A stretch of 64,000 bases of DNA from Diploptera punctata (GCA_030220185.1 JASPKZ010010239.1:3422001-3486000), one strand, 5' to 3'; positions 1 through 10,935 are shown, numbered from the stretch's first letter. The notes: generated by a model from the sequence alone, not told the origin. Made by a program: numbers and translations.

Positions 1-350
1 TATCATATTTTAAACTACTACTACGTCGCTTTGGATAATCGTATCTAAATGAAATTGGTGATAATCAAAAGAGAAACTCATAACATTTTGTGCATGTTAA
101 CAATGAAGAATAATGGACACCAATACAGAAACTAAACTAAATGTAATCATGTTTTTTGTCGTCGCTATGGGTTCACTGTTGGATATTATTAATATAACGG
201 CATTTTCAATGTCTGCAGGGTCACTCGTGGGGGCCACATTCAATGTCTATGAGGTATAGAAAAAACGTTTTGAGTTTTTCTTTTGATTGTCACCAATTTC
301 ATTTAGATACGATTATCCAAAGCGACGTAGTAATAGTTTAAAGTGTGATA
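1..350. mobile_element. MITE with ~90-bp terminal inverted repeats
   Basis: The first ~95 bases and bases ~258-350 are near-perfect reverse complements; both arms carry ACGTCGCTTTGGATAATCG and then ATCTAAATGAAATTGGTGA. The ~160-base centre shows no coding potential. The ends read TATCA..TGATA, so a TA target duplication (Tc1/mariner type) is possible, but the left end coincides with the window edge and cannot be verified. The superfamily is not recognised. Arms this long allow a foldback hairpin. Confidence 0.75.
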
Positions 351-627
351 CTGTATTTGTGGACACCGTGTATATCTATTTTATACAATTCTGAAATAAG
401 AAAACCTCTTTCCGATATAAATGTCTGTTATTTGTACAATTATGAAATAGCTAGACTATCCAACTTAAACAGATTTAATTGTATTCAAAATATTTCTCCA
501 TTTTTTAAATCCTTACAAAATATCTGTATGAATTTGTAAATGTTTGTAATAGTTTTCCTGAATTAAAATTTGAATCTCACACCGCAATTATTCTGTATTT
601 AATCAGTTGTCTCACAATGCAAGTTTT
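351..627. other. AT-rich sequence, nothing recognised
   Basis: Low-complexity AT-rich DNA between two repeats. A 64-codon open frame begins here but has no recognisable family features and is probably chance. Confidence 0.5.
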
Positions 628-1067
628 CATAAGTAATGCCACGAGTGATTTCCAAATTATCGATAAATTCACGACTCACGAAGTGAGGAGTGAATTTATC
701 TAGATAATTTGGAAATCAAGAGTGCCATTTGTTAGGACTATTTAACGAATAAAATTAAGCTGTTTACTCACAAATCATTATTTAACTATAGTTATTTTAA
801 AATATTTATATATTTAATGTAAACGGCGATGTTCACAAATGAGAAACGATAGGTACGCTTCTACTGCTTCTTTTGTTTATCACTGCAACCAGATCATACT
901 ATTTATTGCCAAAGGAACGCAATATTGTAAGGAGGAGCTTTCTTTAATATGGTAATTATAACACTGATAAATATTTGGTGAAACACGACTCTGATTGGTT
1001 GTAAAACAGAAATCATTGAAACGTGATTGGTCATTGACTCCCATTTGGGGCATGAGTTAAATAGTCA
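628..1067 (+). repeat. Hairpin-headed repeat HH, copy 1 (short form)
   Basis: First of seven copies of an interspersed repeat. It starts CATAAGTAATGCCACGAG and ends GAGTTAAATAGTCA. The first ~100 bases are an imperfect palindrome: an outer stem (GTGATTTCCAAATTAT against its complement) enclosing an inner one (GATAAATTCAC..GTGAATTTATC). Downstream, GACTATTTAAC near base 728 is complementary to GTTAAATAGTC at the 3' end and may be a subterminal inverted repeat. It has no coding capacity, tRNA head or poly-A tail, so it is probably a non-autonomous DNA element of unknown class. Confidence 0.75.
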
Positions 1068-1352
1068 ACTTAATTACTGTTGTTGTAGAGAGATAAACAC
1101 CTTTTATTTCCAATTAATATGATGAATTAATTTTATAGGAAATTTCTAATTGATATAATAAACTATTTATATATGTAACCAAAGAATATAATTTACGAAT
1201 TTCATTACACTGGCTCTTTTATACTTCAATGATAGGAATTCAGTTTTGAAAAGGTAAGTCTTATTTACCATTAAAATTGTAGTATATGTCTAAGTAAACT
1301 TATCATTATACGTAAGTCCTAATTGATATAAAATTACTCCATATAATCTTAA

Positions 1353-2151
1353 CCCTTAAATTGGCAATGTATCTTATAAGATACATGTTTGCACGATAGT
1401 GCGTTATGTCATACTTACAGCAATGGCGACCATGATTGAAAGTTCAACTTCCTACATTTCGGGGTTCCAATCTAAATAACTATACTATAATATAATAGCT
1501 GTACTGTAATATTACATATTACAAAACGCACGTGGGAAGTAAAACCACTGCCCTCCATGTATACTACATACGATGTATGTACAAAAAATATCCAAAAGGT
1601 AGTGTTAATATACATTGTACGAAACAAATCACTGCATCTTAAATGAACACAACTTTATTTGTAACAATATAAAACAATAAATACATACTTGCTGCCATTT
1701 TAATCACTAATATTGGTCTCACAGCCTCTTGTAGTTTCAACTAATAAACGTTGCCCACACTGTTAACGTTAGTCAATTGTTTATAATGAACGCAAATATT
1801 TCCAACAAAGATGTTATTATTTTACTATTATTTATTATTTTGAAAACAGGAACGCGCAAAAAGAATAATGTACAATGCACGTTTGTGAAGTGTTTTACAG
1901 AATATCGGAAATTAAAAACCTTGCTATCGCTCGGTTTTTAAACGTTTTCCTCGATTCTGTAAAAATCACTTCCAAACATTCCATTTGTTTAATTTTTTTT
2001 AAACAATAGAAAACCAAATGGTTGAAAATTACTTAAATTTGTGTCAAATTACAAAATAATGTACTTATACTTTCATACTATTTTGTTTTCATTGGACTCG
2101 GAAACATTTAAATAAGTGGCACGAGAAATTATTGCTTCGCGAATTTAAGGG
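1353..2151. mobile_element. piggyBac-like MITE
   Basis: A 799-bp segment is bounded by TTAA on both sides (1349-1352 and 2152-2155), the target duplication diagnostic of the piggyBac superfamily. Its inverted ends begin CCCTTAAATTGGC on the left and CCCTTAAATTCGC on the right (complement strand), one mismatch in 13. There is no transposase reading frame, so this is a non-autonomous derivative. It contains the hairpin at 1881-1977. A left end of the same family recurs at 17941. Confidence 0.7.
1881..1977. repeat. Imperfect inverted repeat inside the piggyBac-like MITE
   Basis: GAAGTGTTTTACAGAATATCGG followed by AAAAACC pairs with the reverse complement at 1933-1977, around a loop containing TTGCTATCGCTC. 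Stems are about 38 bases with a few mismatches and small gaps. It may be a separate foldback insertion or a structural part of the element. Confidence 0.6.
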
Positions 2152-2155
2152 TTAA

Positions 2156-2914
2156 ATTAAAACCTCGAAAATATATTAACCACTAAAAATGAACTGTGTT
2201 GCAAACCCGTTAATACAAAATAAACTGTATAATTTAACATAGAATCCATATAAGAAAATATGTGTAATAATTTCCTTTATATAAGATTCCAACAAAGGTG
2301 CAGTTAACTCTTACTTAAATTGTTTATATCACTTTAAAATGGTATAATTTTATTTTTAATATATTTTTCTTAACTTAATAAGAGTTATGTCATTCAGTTT
2401 AAGGTAAATAATAAAAACAACTTGTTGAATTTTGTAAATCCCGGATTTCTTCCTTTTTGTTGTAATAAATCTGAAAGACGTGACTTAGGCAGCTTTCGTT
2501 TTATTTACATTCCACAGACGGACGTCTGAGTTATGAAATTAATAAGAGAATTTGAGAGAAAATGAGATATTATTTTTATGAATTGCCTGCAGTGAGACTG
2601 CAGGAGACTGACTGTAATATAGTCTGCAGTGTGACAGGGATATATTACCTTGTGTCACATCGATTTGGACTAAGTTCCATGTGTGTAATGTTCCTTCTCT
2701 TCGTCATCAGCCATCTACAAAAAGTAATGTATTGTCCAGAAGGTAAAGAATTATTTATACAACTCATAATTCCCTAACTAAATGGATTACTACTATATAA
2801 TTCTATTGATCTTATGAAATGTGTTAAATAATAAACTGTTGTTTATTCATTACATGTGTCCATTCTGTAATTAACATTTTATTTTAATTCACTATAATGA
2901 ATTAAATTGTATTC
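2156..2914. other. AT-rich stretch, nothing recognised
   Basis: No TIRs, tRNA boxes or conserved reading frame were found. A short duplication, CTGCAGTGAGACTGCAGGAGACTG, lies near 2588. A 71-codon open frame at 2562-2777 has no recognisable family. Confidence 0.4.
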
Positions 2915-3300
2915 CTCCCGTCACTGTGGTGTGGGCAATAGAACCCTTATCATACACTCCGGTGACTCTGATTCGATTTCCGGCTAAGTAAAGAGTCTAA
3001 TCTCCTCCATGAATCTAAGTTCAGTACATTATCTTTATTATCCCGTACCATCATCGGTGCTGACGTTGAAGTCCTAGTAACCATAGATACAGGCAGCACC
3101 GCTGTTTGTACATATCTAATGGGTGCTTCGGTGTACCTGCTCCCTTTATGCAGTGACCGGTACACGACATTGGCTTGTAGTAGTATAATGAGGTTTACTC
3201 GACTTGCGACTACTAGCGTAGACACTGCGTGGGCAGCGCGAGTTGAGTCACTTTTCCCGCTATCGGCCGTAGGTCGAGTGAAACTCACTGTAGTAATATT
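2915..3300 (+). repeat. Probable tRNA-derived SINE
   Basis: This GC-richer block stands out from its AT-rich flanks. Near its left end is a B-box-like GATTCGATTTCCGG preceded by an A-box-like GTGGTGTGGGCAATAGA at a tRNA-like distance. The ~300-base body is non-coding as far as I can see; open frames on both strands reflect base composition. It may be a SINE of a family not repeated elsewhere in this window. The right edge is set only by the return to AT-rich sequence. Confidence 0.45.
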
Positions 3301-3383
3301 TTATTAGAGTAATATATATAGGCTACTATTACAGTCATTAAGTTATCAGACTTTACGCCTGGAGTGTGGGCACCCTCATGAAT

Positions 3384-4473
3384 CTATTTGGATGTGCTCA
3401 CAAGATGCCAATAACTCGGCGTACACTTAGCCAGAACCACATCCCCCTCAATATAGTCGCCTTTGACCGTTATGGACGTTTGCCAGCGTTGGTATAGCTG
3501 CTGGAAACACCGCTGAAAGATGTTGGCAGGAAGGTCCCGTATGGCTTCTCTTGTGGCAGTCATGACCTCTTCGGAAGAATGAAATATGCGCCCATGAAGG
3601 ATTGCTTTCATGCGAGCAAAGAGAAAAAATCGCATGGCGCGAAATCAGGTGAGTACGGAGGGTATGGCAAAACTGTCACATGTTGCTTTGCAAGTTCCTC
3701 TTAGACGGCGTTGTGTAGCAACAGCCAATTCTTTTTACGCCAAAGCTGAGGTCTCATATGGCTAATTGATTCGCATAAACGACCAAGGATCTCTTTGTAG
3801 CGGGTTTTGCTTACAGTTGCACCTTGTAATATGAATTACATGTGAACAATTCAATTTGAATCAAAATATAGTTCAAGCATCACCTTGCCTTTTGACCTCT
3901 CTTGTCGAGGTATTTTTCTGTTGTGGCGATAATGGCGTTTTCCAGATGGCGGATTGTCGTTTCAGTTGCGGATCGTAAAGGAAACGCCATGTTTCGTCTC
4001 CAATTTTTATCCGGTTGAGAAACGTCGGATTATCGTCAGCACTACTGATGAAGTCACCACAAATCGTCATGCGGTCATCACGTTTGTCTTGCGACAGAGT
4101 TCGTTGCACTCTATGCAGGATAACACGAGACATGTTCAGGTCATGAGGCAGAATATTGTAGCAAGTACCATGGCTGACCGCTACCGCTGCTGCCAGATTG
4201 TCTACTGATTGGGAGCGGTTAGCACACATCAACGTTTCTACTTCTTCGATCTTGCGTTTAGTTCGAATTATTTGTGGCCGACCAGTATGCATATCATCTT
4301 CCAAACTATCTCTTCCTTGCAAAAAACGTCGGTGCCACCTAAATACAACACTACGACTCAATGCGTCCTCACCGTAAACTTGATGCATCATTTGAAATGT
4401 TTCGGCAGCGGTCTTGCCCAATTTCTTATAGAACTTGATGTTGCTCTAACTGTCACATCTCGAGTTCCGACAT
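3384..4473 (-). pseudogene. Mariner transposase, degenerate
   Basis: This is a cut-and-paste transposase of the mariner family (DD34D catalytic triad), read on the minus strand from an ATG at 4473. The N-terminal helix-turn-helix region reads SNIKFYKKLGKTAAETF and continues through YGEDALSRSVVFRWHRRF and GRPQIIRTKRKIEEVETL. The first catalytic Asp is in IGDETWRFLYDP (~4000-3960). The motif holding the second Asp is damaged: LLLH is followed by NAV and a stop near 3710. The third is retained as YSPDFAPCDFF (~3650-3620). The C-terminus reads LPANIFQRCFQQLYQRWQ and ends in GDY.EGD. Length (~1.09 kb, ~350 codons) fits mariner. An early stop, frameshifts and the lost second Asp make it inactive. 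Flanking TIRs were not identified with confidence. Confidence 0.88.
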
Positions 4474-4756
4474 GCGCATTCAAATCACCGTCACAACAAA
4501 GACCGTAGTCCTGCTTCCAGTGCATGTACTCAACTGTCTCTTGCTGGGACGAAAGACCAACTGACAAGGTACCATACCACGGTGCCACCTATGCGCATCA
4601 CAGCGTCACTATGCGCTCAATCTCAAAATGTTATGACTGTTCCACGTATATTCACAATGTTATTAAAAATAAATTGGAAGGGCATAAAGCCGTAAGTTGC
4701 TTTTGAAGTATGTACAATAAATTAATAGCTACAAATAATACAAGAAACATAACATT

Positions 4757-5661
4757 TTCGTGTACTCAAGTACTGGTTATGGCTAATCCAAGGTGAACAA
4801 ACAATGATCAGATCAATTTGGTACGACCACTAAATTAGGAACATTTGATGTCAAATTCTGGGCAGACGAGGTTAGGAGAGAACTCCAAAAGATTGGGATG
4901 GGTTGGGTGTGGGAAAAAGGAACTGTCAATCGCAAGAATGTGTGAAGAAAAATAAGGAGGAGGTATTTAGATATAAACCAACAAGATATTTTCGACGAAT
5001 GTACCGGTAAACGCTCACTGCTTTTAAAAAGAGACCCAAAACAAGTTTGTGAAAAAGAATCACATATACTCAATGTAGGATTTAAAGAGACATCAGGGCT
5101 TGCTTGGTTTAAGACTAGGGACATGGAACTTTCTAAAACTTAGCATCGATCACGATATGCGAAAATGTCCAATGTGCGGGAGCTTTGAAGACGAGATACA
5201 TATATTAGGAAAATGTAACGATTTAGAATTTTGGAGACTTTAGTTATTACCGGAAAATTCAAATCCTGAAAGATTGCCTTGCTACGAGTTAATGATAAAT
5301 CCAGAAAATAGAATAAACTTGGATACATTTCTGGACAAAACGCGGAAAATAAAAACAAACACTCATTCATGAATAAATAAATATGTTATCAAAATGTAAT
5401 ACCAGTAATTCTTAATGATTCTACATAACCTATTTAATGTATACTGTTATTGCATTATTACCTAATTGTAATATTATTGTGTTTTCTCTTTTGTTTTACG
5501 TTATGTTATTACCAAAAATTACTTTATTGTAACGGATTGTCAACAGCAAGTACGGCTAACTGCCCTTGCGATCCATATTTGTAAATAACATTGTATGTAT
5601 CTTACCCAATGAAGTCCTACTACTATTACTACTACTACTACTATTACTACTACTACTACTA
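4757..5661 (+). mobile_element. LINE1 3' fragment, + copy
   Basis: This matches 21593-22600 of the better LINE1 copy at high identity, in the same orientation. It begins in the post-RT region (GTGTACTCAAGTACTGGTT) and continues through the Cys/His motif CPMCGSFEDEIHILGKC (~5170-5220) to a CTA-type microsatellite tail after AAGTCCTACTACT. It is 5'-truncated, as usual for target-primed retrotransposition. Frameshifts and stops disrupt the frame. Its tail meets an opposite-strand copy of the same family. Confidence 0.85.
5617..5661. repeat. (CTA)n microsatellite, LINE1 3' tail
   Basis: CTACTACTATTACTACTACT-type repeats follow the LINE1 3' UTR here, as at 22579-22600. The shared position in two copies shows that it is the element's own tail rather than a random microsatellite. 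Confidence 0.8.
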
Positions 5662-5689
5662 CAATTACATTTAAAGTTAAGTAGTGAAT

Positions 5690-6905
5690 TATTTAGTACT
5701 CGTACTAATAATCACACATACTTATTTATTCACGAATGAGTGCTGTTCTTGTTATCCCCGTCTTGTCTGGAAATACGCATCCAGTTTCCTGGTTTACCAT
5801 GCATGCCAAACAACCACGATTTGAAATTATAAATCTTTTCGGCAACAAATAACGCCTCCAATATTCCAAATCATTAAAAATGTATTATTATATGTATATC
5901 GTTCAGAGTTTACGTCCCGCACAGTGGACGTAATCGCAAATCGTAATCGTTGGTAATTTTTTTTATAAATTTCCTTCCCCTCAATCTAAACCAAGCGGGT
6001 CCTGATTTCTTTTTTAATCCTAAACTACATAATTAGTGGTTCTTTTCTCCAAAACTGTTTTAGGTCTCTTGGAATCGCATTCAGAGTTTCCCGTAAAATC
6101 TAGAAAATATATTCTTGGTTTATATCCCAGTGCCTACCTCATCTTTATTTTTCTCTAGTGATTTCTGCGATTTTCGCTCCCCATTTCCCATACCGACTTA
6201 TACCAATCTTTGGGAGTTGAATCCTAACATCGTCAGACACAGAATTTTACATCTAAGTTCCTAATTAGATGATTATAGCAAATTCCTCCAAGCATTGTTT
6301 TTTTCACCCTGAATTAACAGCAACCGGTATTTGAATTTTGCAATTTAAGTGGTCCTCAAGTGACCAAAATTCATATAAAATACCACAGAAATTATCTTAC
6401 TAAGTTCTTAAATATGTTTAAGAAAATGCATAGACCCTATATACTTTGATGATCTTGATGAAGATTTTCGGGCTGTAGGCCATGGTCGTGAGGCTTGTAG
6501 TTCCCCAACGTTTCGCCAGAGAATGCGTCCGGCATCCTCAAGGGTTGTCTTGAGACTATATACTTTATTTAGATATGTTTGTTCTTTGAAAACTCTAAAC
6601 CTAACTACTAGAGTGCATTACTATCCTCAGCATCGCTCTTTTTTTCTTCTTTTTTCCCTTAACAAGCTAATTGGAATATTAGACCCTAGACCCAGAATAT
6701 CGGATATATTGTTAGGTTGCCACCTTCCGTATAACAAACGCTACGTAAAATATGTTACTTCTATTTTCCGTTCATTTCGAACGTCGTACTAAGATGTTCC
6801 AAATGTTTAACGTTTCAGAATAGGCCGAACTTTGAATCTCGGGTATTTTTCAACCAACCTCCTCTACTCTCCCATAAACCGTCCCATTTTTTAAAGCATT
6901 GGCTT
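5690..6905 (-). mobile_element. LINE1 3' part, minus copy, diverged
   Basis: The reverse complement aligns with 21185-22220 of LINE1. It runs from the segment encoding NGTVYGRVEE (near 6880), through the equivalent of the FEYLGTTLK and MHYGSEIW region (~6760-6590), to the equivalent of GLAWFRLGAW (~5985) and the terminal ATTCATGAATAAATA-like stretch (~5720). It is more diverged than the + copies. A 108-bp repeat with a target duplication interrupts it at 6448-6555. Its 3' end lies next to the 3' tail of the + copy at 5661. Confidence 0.8.
6448..6555. mobile_element. Short (108-bp) insertion in LINE1 with 11-bp TSD
   Basis: Identical CTATATACTTT sequences at 6437-6447 and 6556-6566 flank a 108-bp segment absent from the other LINE1 copies. 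The insert contains CCAACGTTTCGCCAGAG and CCGGCATCCTCAAGG. There is no tRNA head or TIR; the direct repeats suggest retroposition of a very short or truncated SINE. The family is not identified. Confidence 0.65.
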
Positions 6906-7030
6906 GTAGTAGTAGTAGTGGTAGTGGTAGTAGTAATAGTAGTTGTAGTAGTAGTTGTAGTGGTGGTGGTGGTGGTGGTGGTGGTGGTGGTGGTGGTGGT
7001 GGTGGTGGTGGTGGTGGCGGCGGCGGCGGT
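6906..7030. repeat. (GTA)n / (GGT)n / (GGC)n microsatellite
   Basis: A compound trinucleotide tract: GTAGTAGTAGTGG, then about 20 uninterrupted GGT units, then GGCGGCGGC. Long open frames across it on the minus strand (polyhistidine, polyproline, polyleucine) are composition artefacts. The tract directly adjoins the broken 5' edge of the minus LINE1 copy. Confidence 0.9.
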
Positions 7031-8499
7031 AGCTGTAGCAGTAGGAGCAGCAGTAGTAGCAGCAACTGAAGTGGAAATTCATTGATTCTTTCCCGAAGAA
7101 AGTTAAACACGTACATTTAGAGTGACACTGTCCGCGGTCTGTTTGACCGTATGTGCATATTCCCGTTCCATGATTGATGGACAATATATGAATAAATAGA
7201 TAAATGCATGTCAACAATCTTACATGCCCCCACATATTTACACGTATACATAAAAGAATAGGTATAAAATATTCTCTCTCATCCGTTAATCTATTTATGT
7301 GTCTATAATTGTAGTACAACCTCCTTTTTGTACAGAAAAAATGTATCGTACAAAAACAAACAAAGGCATGCAGATGCACAACGTTTCTCCCACGCAGGGT
7401 ATAACACAATTCAACTAGGAAAACACAATTATAATACAATTGGAGACCAGAAACAATTGCCGTATTGAAATTATCATTATTAATATTACACATTTCTTCA
7501 TTGAGCCTCAATTTTGCTCTCACTTTGCCTAAGTACTTGCCTGCGTTTTCTTAGCTCTAAACCTCCCCCAAGATATATCAACATGCCAGTCTTCCATAAT
7601 CTGACCTGAGAAATCTCTCTAGTAACACCTACAATCCAAGTGGTTCTGTCTGTTTGGAAGATGACATAATAGTACAATGAACAGGTAATAAAGTCCAATC
7701 GAGCAGAGGATCAACTCGTTGGATTTGCAAGAGCCTAGGAGGTATTTTGAGTACTACAAAAGTGATAAAGAAAAATATAACTACCATTTTTTTATACTCC
7801 TATGGAAAAATATAATCCTTAGTAGAGGATTATTCAGAACAGTACTGAATACTTTCACTACGTTCTTCGGAAAGAAAATATAATTTTTATTGCTAGAGTT
7901 ATTAATCACAGTATTACTATTTTCAGTCCGTTACGTGTAATTTTGTTTCGTCGTGCTTATTGAATTTTTAGTGCAAGTGCGGAATATTGTACGTTTTGTT
8001 ACCATGGAAAATCTCCCACTCTGTACAGATGTAATGTTTGGACAGAAAGAAGATTTATTGGATTTGATGACACTGTTTGCTTACATCTGACTGCAATTAA
8101 AAGCCAGCAAATTGATGTATTTGTATGCTTACACGCCACATTTTACTCTGAACGTCCTACGTCATTCAACAGAATACATATCCCTCCTACATCTACGTAA
8201 TTTAAAGTTCATACATATTCTATTGATATTTTTCTTCTTAATATACATGTTGATGTTTATTTAAATTTGTAGCTGTGAAATTTAAAAACAGGTGGTGTTA
8301 TGTAAATTATTGTTTATTAACGATCTTCTAGATAACGACTTTAATTAAGAACGTTTCATAATGCAATAATGAGTGGCGTCCATTAGCTAGGTTGGTGATA
8401 TAACTTACATTAACCTCGTTATAAAGGTTAATACTTAATATATGCAGTAATTTCTTCAAATTACGTCTTATCCTTCTTATTCATAATAGTTTATTTAAA
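7031..8499. other. AT-rich stretch, nothing recognised
   Basis: About 1.5 kb without recognised TE ends, tRNA boxes or conserved coding sequence. Open frames on the minus strand are extensions of the microsatellite reading frames. Confidence 0.4.
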
Positions 8500-9063
8500 C
8501 TGTCACCTTATGGATACTATATGACCCAAGACATCTGGACCTTACACTGGAAAGGGATTTAAAATTTAGATCACAAACATATTTTTATGACCACACAAGG
8601 ACATGAAAGGTCTCATCTAATGAGTGACTACTCAATCAAAGGCCTCCTCCGAGAAATATACCAACATCTAAGGAATGAAACGTGTTTTTTTTATCTAATG
8701 GCATTCATACATTGACAGAACGTCGTTTGTTCATCTGATTCATAATCATAGTTCTGGCCTATAATATATTTTTCGGTCTCAATTGTACTGCGAAGAGCCG
8801 GGCAGAGCATTAAGTGTTCCTTGTCCATATCTTCATCCAGATTACAGAGATTACATGTTTATTTCCATATTCGTACTAAATAAGATGAAAATGATTGTGC
8901 TTATGATGACCAGATTCGAAAACGCTTTGGGCCTTAATGTTTCCTGAAATCTGTCTTACAGGTGAAGAAAACCCCCGATATAAGCCATCATCCTGGAAAC
9001 TTGTCCCGATAGGGATCAGTTATATACGAGGCAGCGACGCTACCGCAAGACTGCAGCGGTGGA
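8500..9063 (-). repeat. SINE1 long variant, minus strand
   Basis: The tRNA-like head lies at the high-coordinate end: the complement of CAGCGGTGGAC at ~9054-9064, with a decayed B-box region near 9010. The body includes the complement of TTACAGGTGAAGAAAACCCCCGATA. Sequence at 8520-8640 (ACCTTACACTGG..GACCACACAAGGACATG) is shared with 38215-38310 and, inverted, with 56335-56400, always beside a SINE1 head. This suggests a longer subfamily body. The middle (8690-8860) holds other material, described separately. Confidence 0.5.
8690..8860 (-). pseudogene. Possible LINE C-terminal Cys/His motif remnant
   Basis: The minus strand reads NLCNLDEDMDKEHLMLCPAL and continues open to a stop near 8697. 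C-x2-C..H-x4-C clusters followed by CPAL are typical just before the end of ORF2 in several non-LTR retrotransposons. Only this short piece is recognisable, the first Cys is not certain, and no RT lies upstream. Confidence 0.35.
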
Positions 9064-10935
9064 CGGTTACTTATTCATCACCATTTTTTCTCATTTCTTC
9101 TACTATGTCCTCATTATTATTCACTTGTTATAAAGTGGTAAAGTGATCCCTCTACAGGCCTCGGGAGGCCCTTGGGGTAGTAAGAGGTTAAGGCTCCCAC
9201 TTTTCTGGACAATCATTCACTTAGTTCACTTAATTATACTATAGAATATTTTCAGATTTCGTACATGTTCTATATGAATAAACGCTTGTGGTTGGTTTAT
9301 TCTTCTTCTTCTTCTTCTTCTTAAGATGAAGCTGAGACTTTTTGCTATAATTAAATTTGTATTTATTCACTACACTCATGACGATATGTTGTTCATGTCT
9401 TTATTTATACGTATAACTGGATCATCCTCCATTTCTTGGATTTTTGTTCTAGACGTTTCGTTATTAAAATATTTACAATATTTCACATAATTCGCAGTCA
9501 TTTTACTTTAATATCTGAAACGATGATTATTAGATAGAACGCTAATGAATATGTTAATAATAAATAGACCTAAATATCTAAACGTTAAATATAAAAAATA
9601 CATGAATTAAAAGACACTTTAACCACACTTTTTGAAGTCCCAAAACATTTTACAGTAATAACGCCGCTCAAGAATGTACCAGTGATCTTATTATTCTTTT
9701 GTTTACAATCTTTATGTCCTACTTTAGATACTTTTTTAGTTTCATCGCAGTAGGCCTAATATATCTTATAATTATACTTTTTTTTCATTTTATAAAGATT
9801 GTCAAATTGATTATAATTGTTCTTAAATGTGCACACACAGTCTGTAACTTTCTTTATTAAGGTGTTTCTAAACAACTATTGAACAAAATATTTGAAACTT
9901 TCTAAAATATATTTCCGTTATTAATAACGTTAAGTTTTAGGAATCAAATTAAAACCGTCATAACTCATATTTAATACACGATGCATTGAAAAAAAGTGTT
10001 TAATGAAACAATGGAACAAACATGGTTCACAGCAATATGATAGCTAATAAGTTGTTAACGTAGACTATAACCATCCTTCAATTTGGCGATTCTGTAGTGC
10101 AGTTATCCATTGTCATAGGCGTGCGTAATATTCTAGGTATTATTTTTCAAAATTATATTTATTGTTTTTTATTAACTAGGACTTTTCTAATAAATGAGTT
10201 TACTCACAGTTGCCTTATAATTTTAATAATGGGCTCTACCTTATTGCAAGTTGTATATTGTTTAGAAGATAGAAAAAACCCATTGAATTACAATTGTACA
10301 ACGGCATTTTCACACATATTTATTTTTGTAAAGACCCACCACTGTGGTAGAGGGTATACCGTGGGTACCATCCGTTCAAAGACATGGTATTTGTTTTTTT
10401 TTAAACAAAGCCATAGGATGGCCGCGTGTATCATATCCAAAGTTAACAGAATAAAAGAAGCCCTCATCACTCTTATAATCGTGCCAATAAAGAGCTGCAA
10501 TTGTTCCAGAAAACCTTACGGAAAACTCCTCGTACACAGTCGGTCATGAAATCATTACCGACTTCAGTTGGTGCAAACCTTGAAACTGATTGACAAATTC
10601 CTATGTTATATCTGTGTGGAAATAAAAGCAAACATGGAGGAAGAACATAATTTTGTAGGTTTATTAATTTCTTCTGGCTACATTATGCTTCATTTAAAGA
10701 AGAAGGTAATTCGGCGGCAAATTTGGCACACACAGAATTCTAGATTCACCATGGAACAAAAATTCAGAGAATGTACATTTGGAGTCTTATCGAATATGAA
10801 AACATGTAGCTCTTGTTTCTTGGTTCAATTGGCATCTCCACGTGCTAGAGAATTTACTAGTGCTGTAATTGGATGAAAACACTAACGACTAACTTTCTAC
10901 GAGATGCCATAATGAACACAGGTACAGGTTTCTTC
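9064..10935. other. Mostly unrecognised; one probable repeat tail
   Basis: CTCGGGAGGCCCTTGGGGTAGTAAGAGG at ~9160-9190 looks like a dispersed-repeat segment rather than a gene. A (TTC)n tract sits at 9300-9323. Two sizeable open frames (10097-10549 and 10568-10876, + strand) have no recognisable domains, no supporting splice or start context, and AT-biased codons. I do not call them genes. Confidence 0.35.

Noticed and set aside
2950..3307. Overlapping open frames of 112 and 62 codons on opposite strands
   Set aside because: They fall in a GC-richer SINE-like block with a B-box; no protein motif on either strand.
6850..7523. Long minus-strand open frames rich in His, Pro, Leu and Tyr
   Set aside because: They are translations of the GTA/GGT/GGC microsatellite and its flanks.
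10097..10876. Two consecutive + strand open frames of 150 and 102 codons
   Set aside because: No domains, no conserved motifs and AT-driven codon use. The first overlaps an antisense frame of similar quality.
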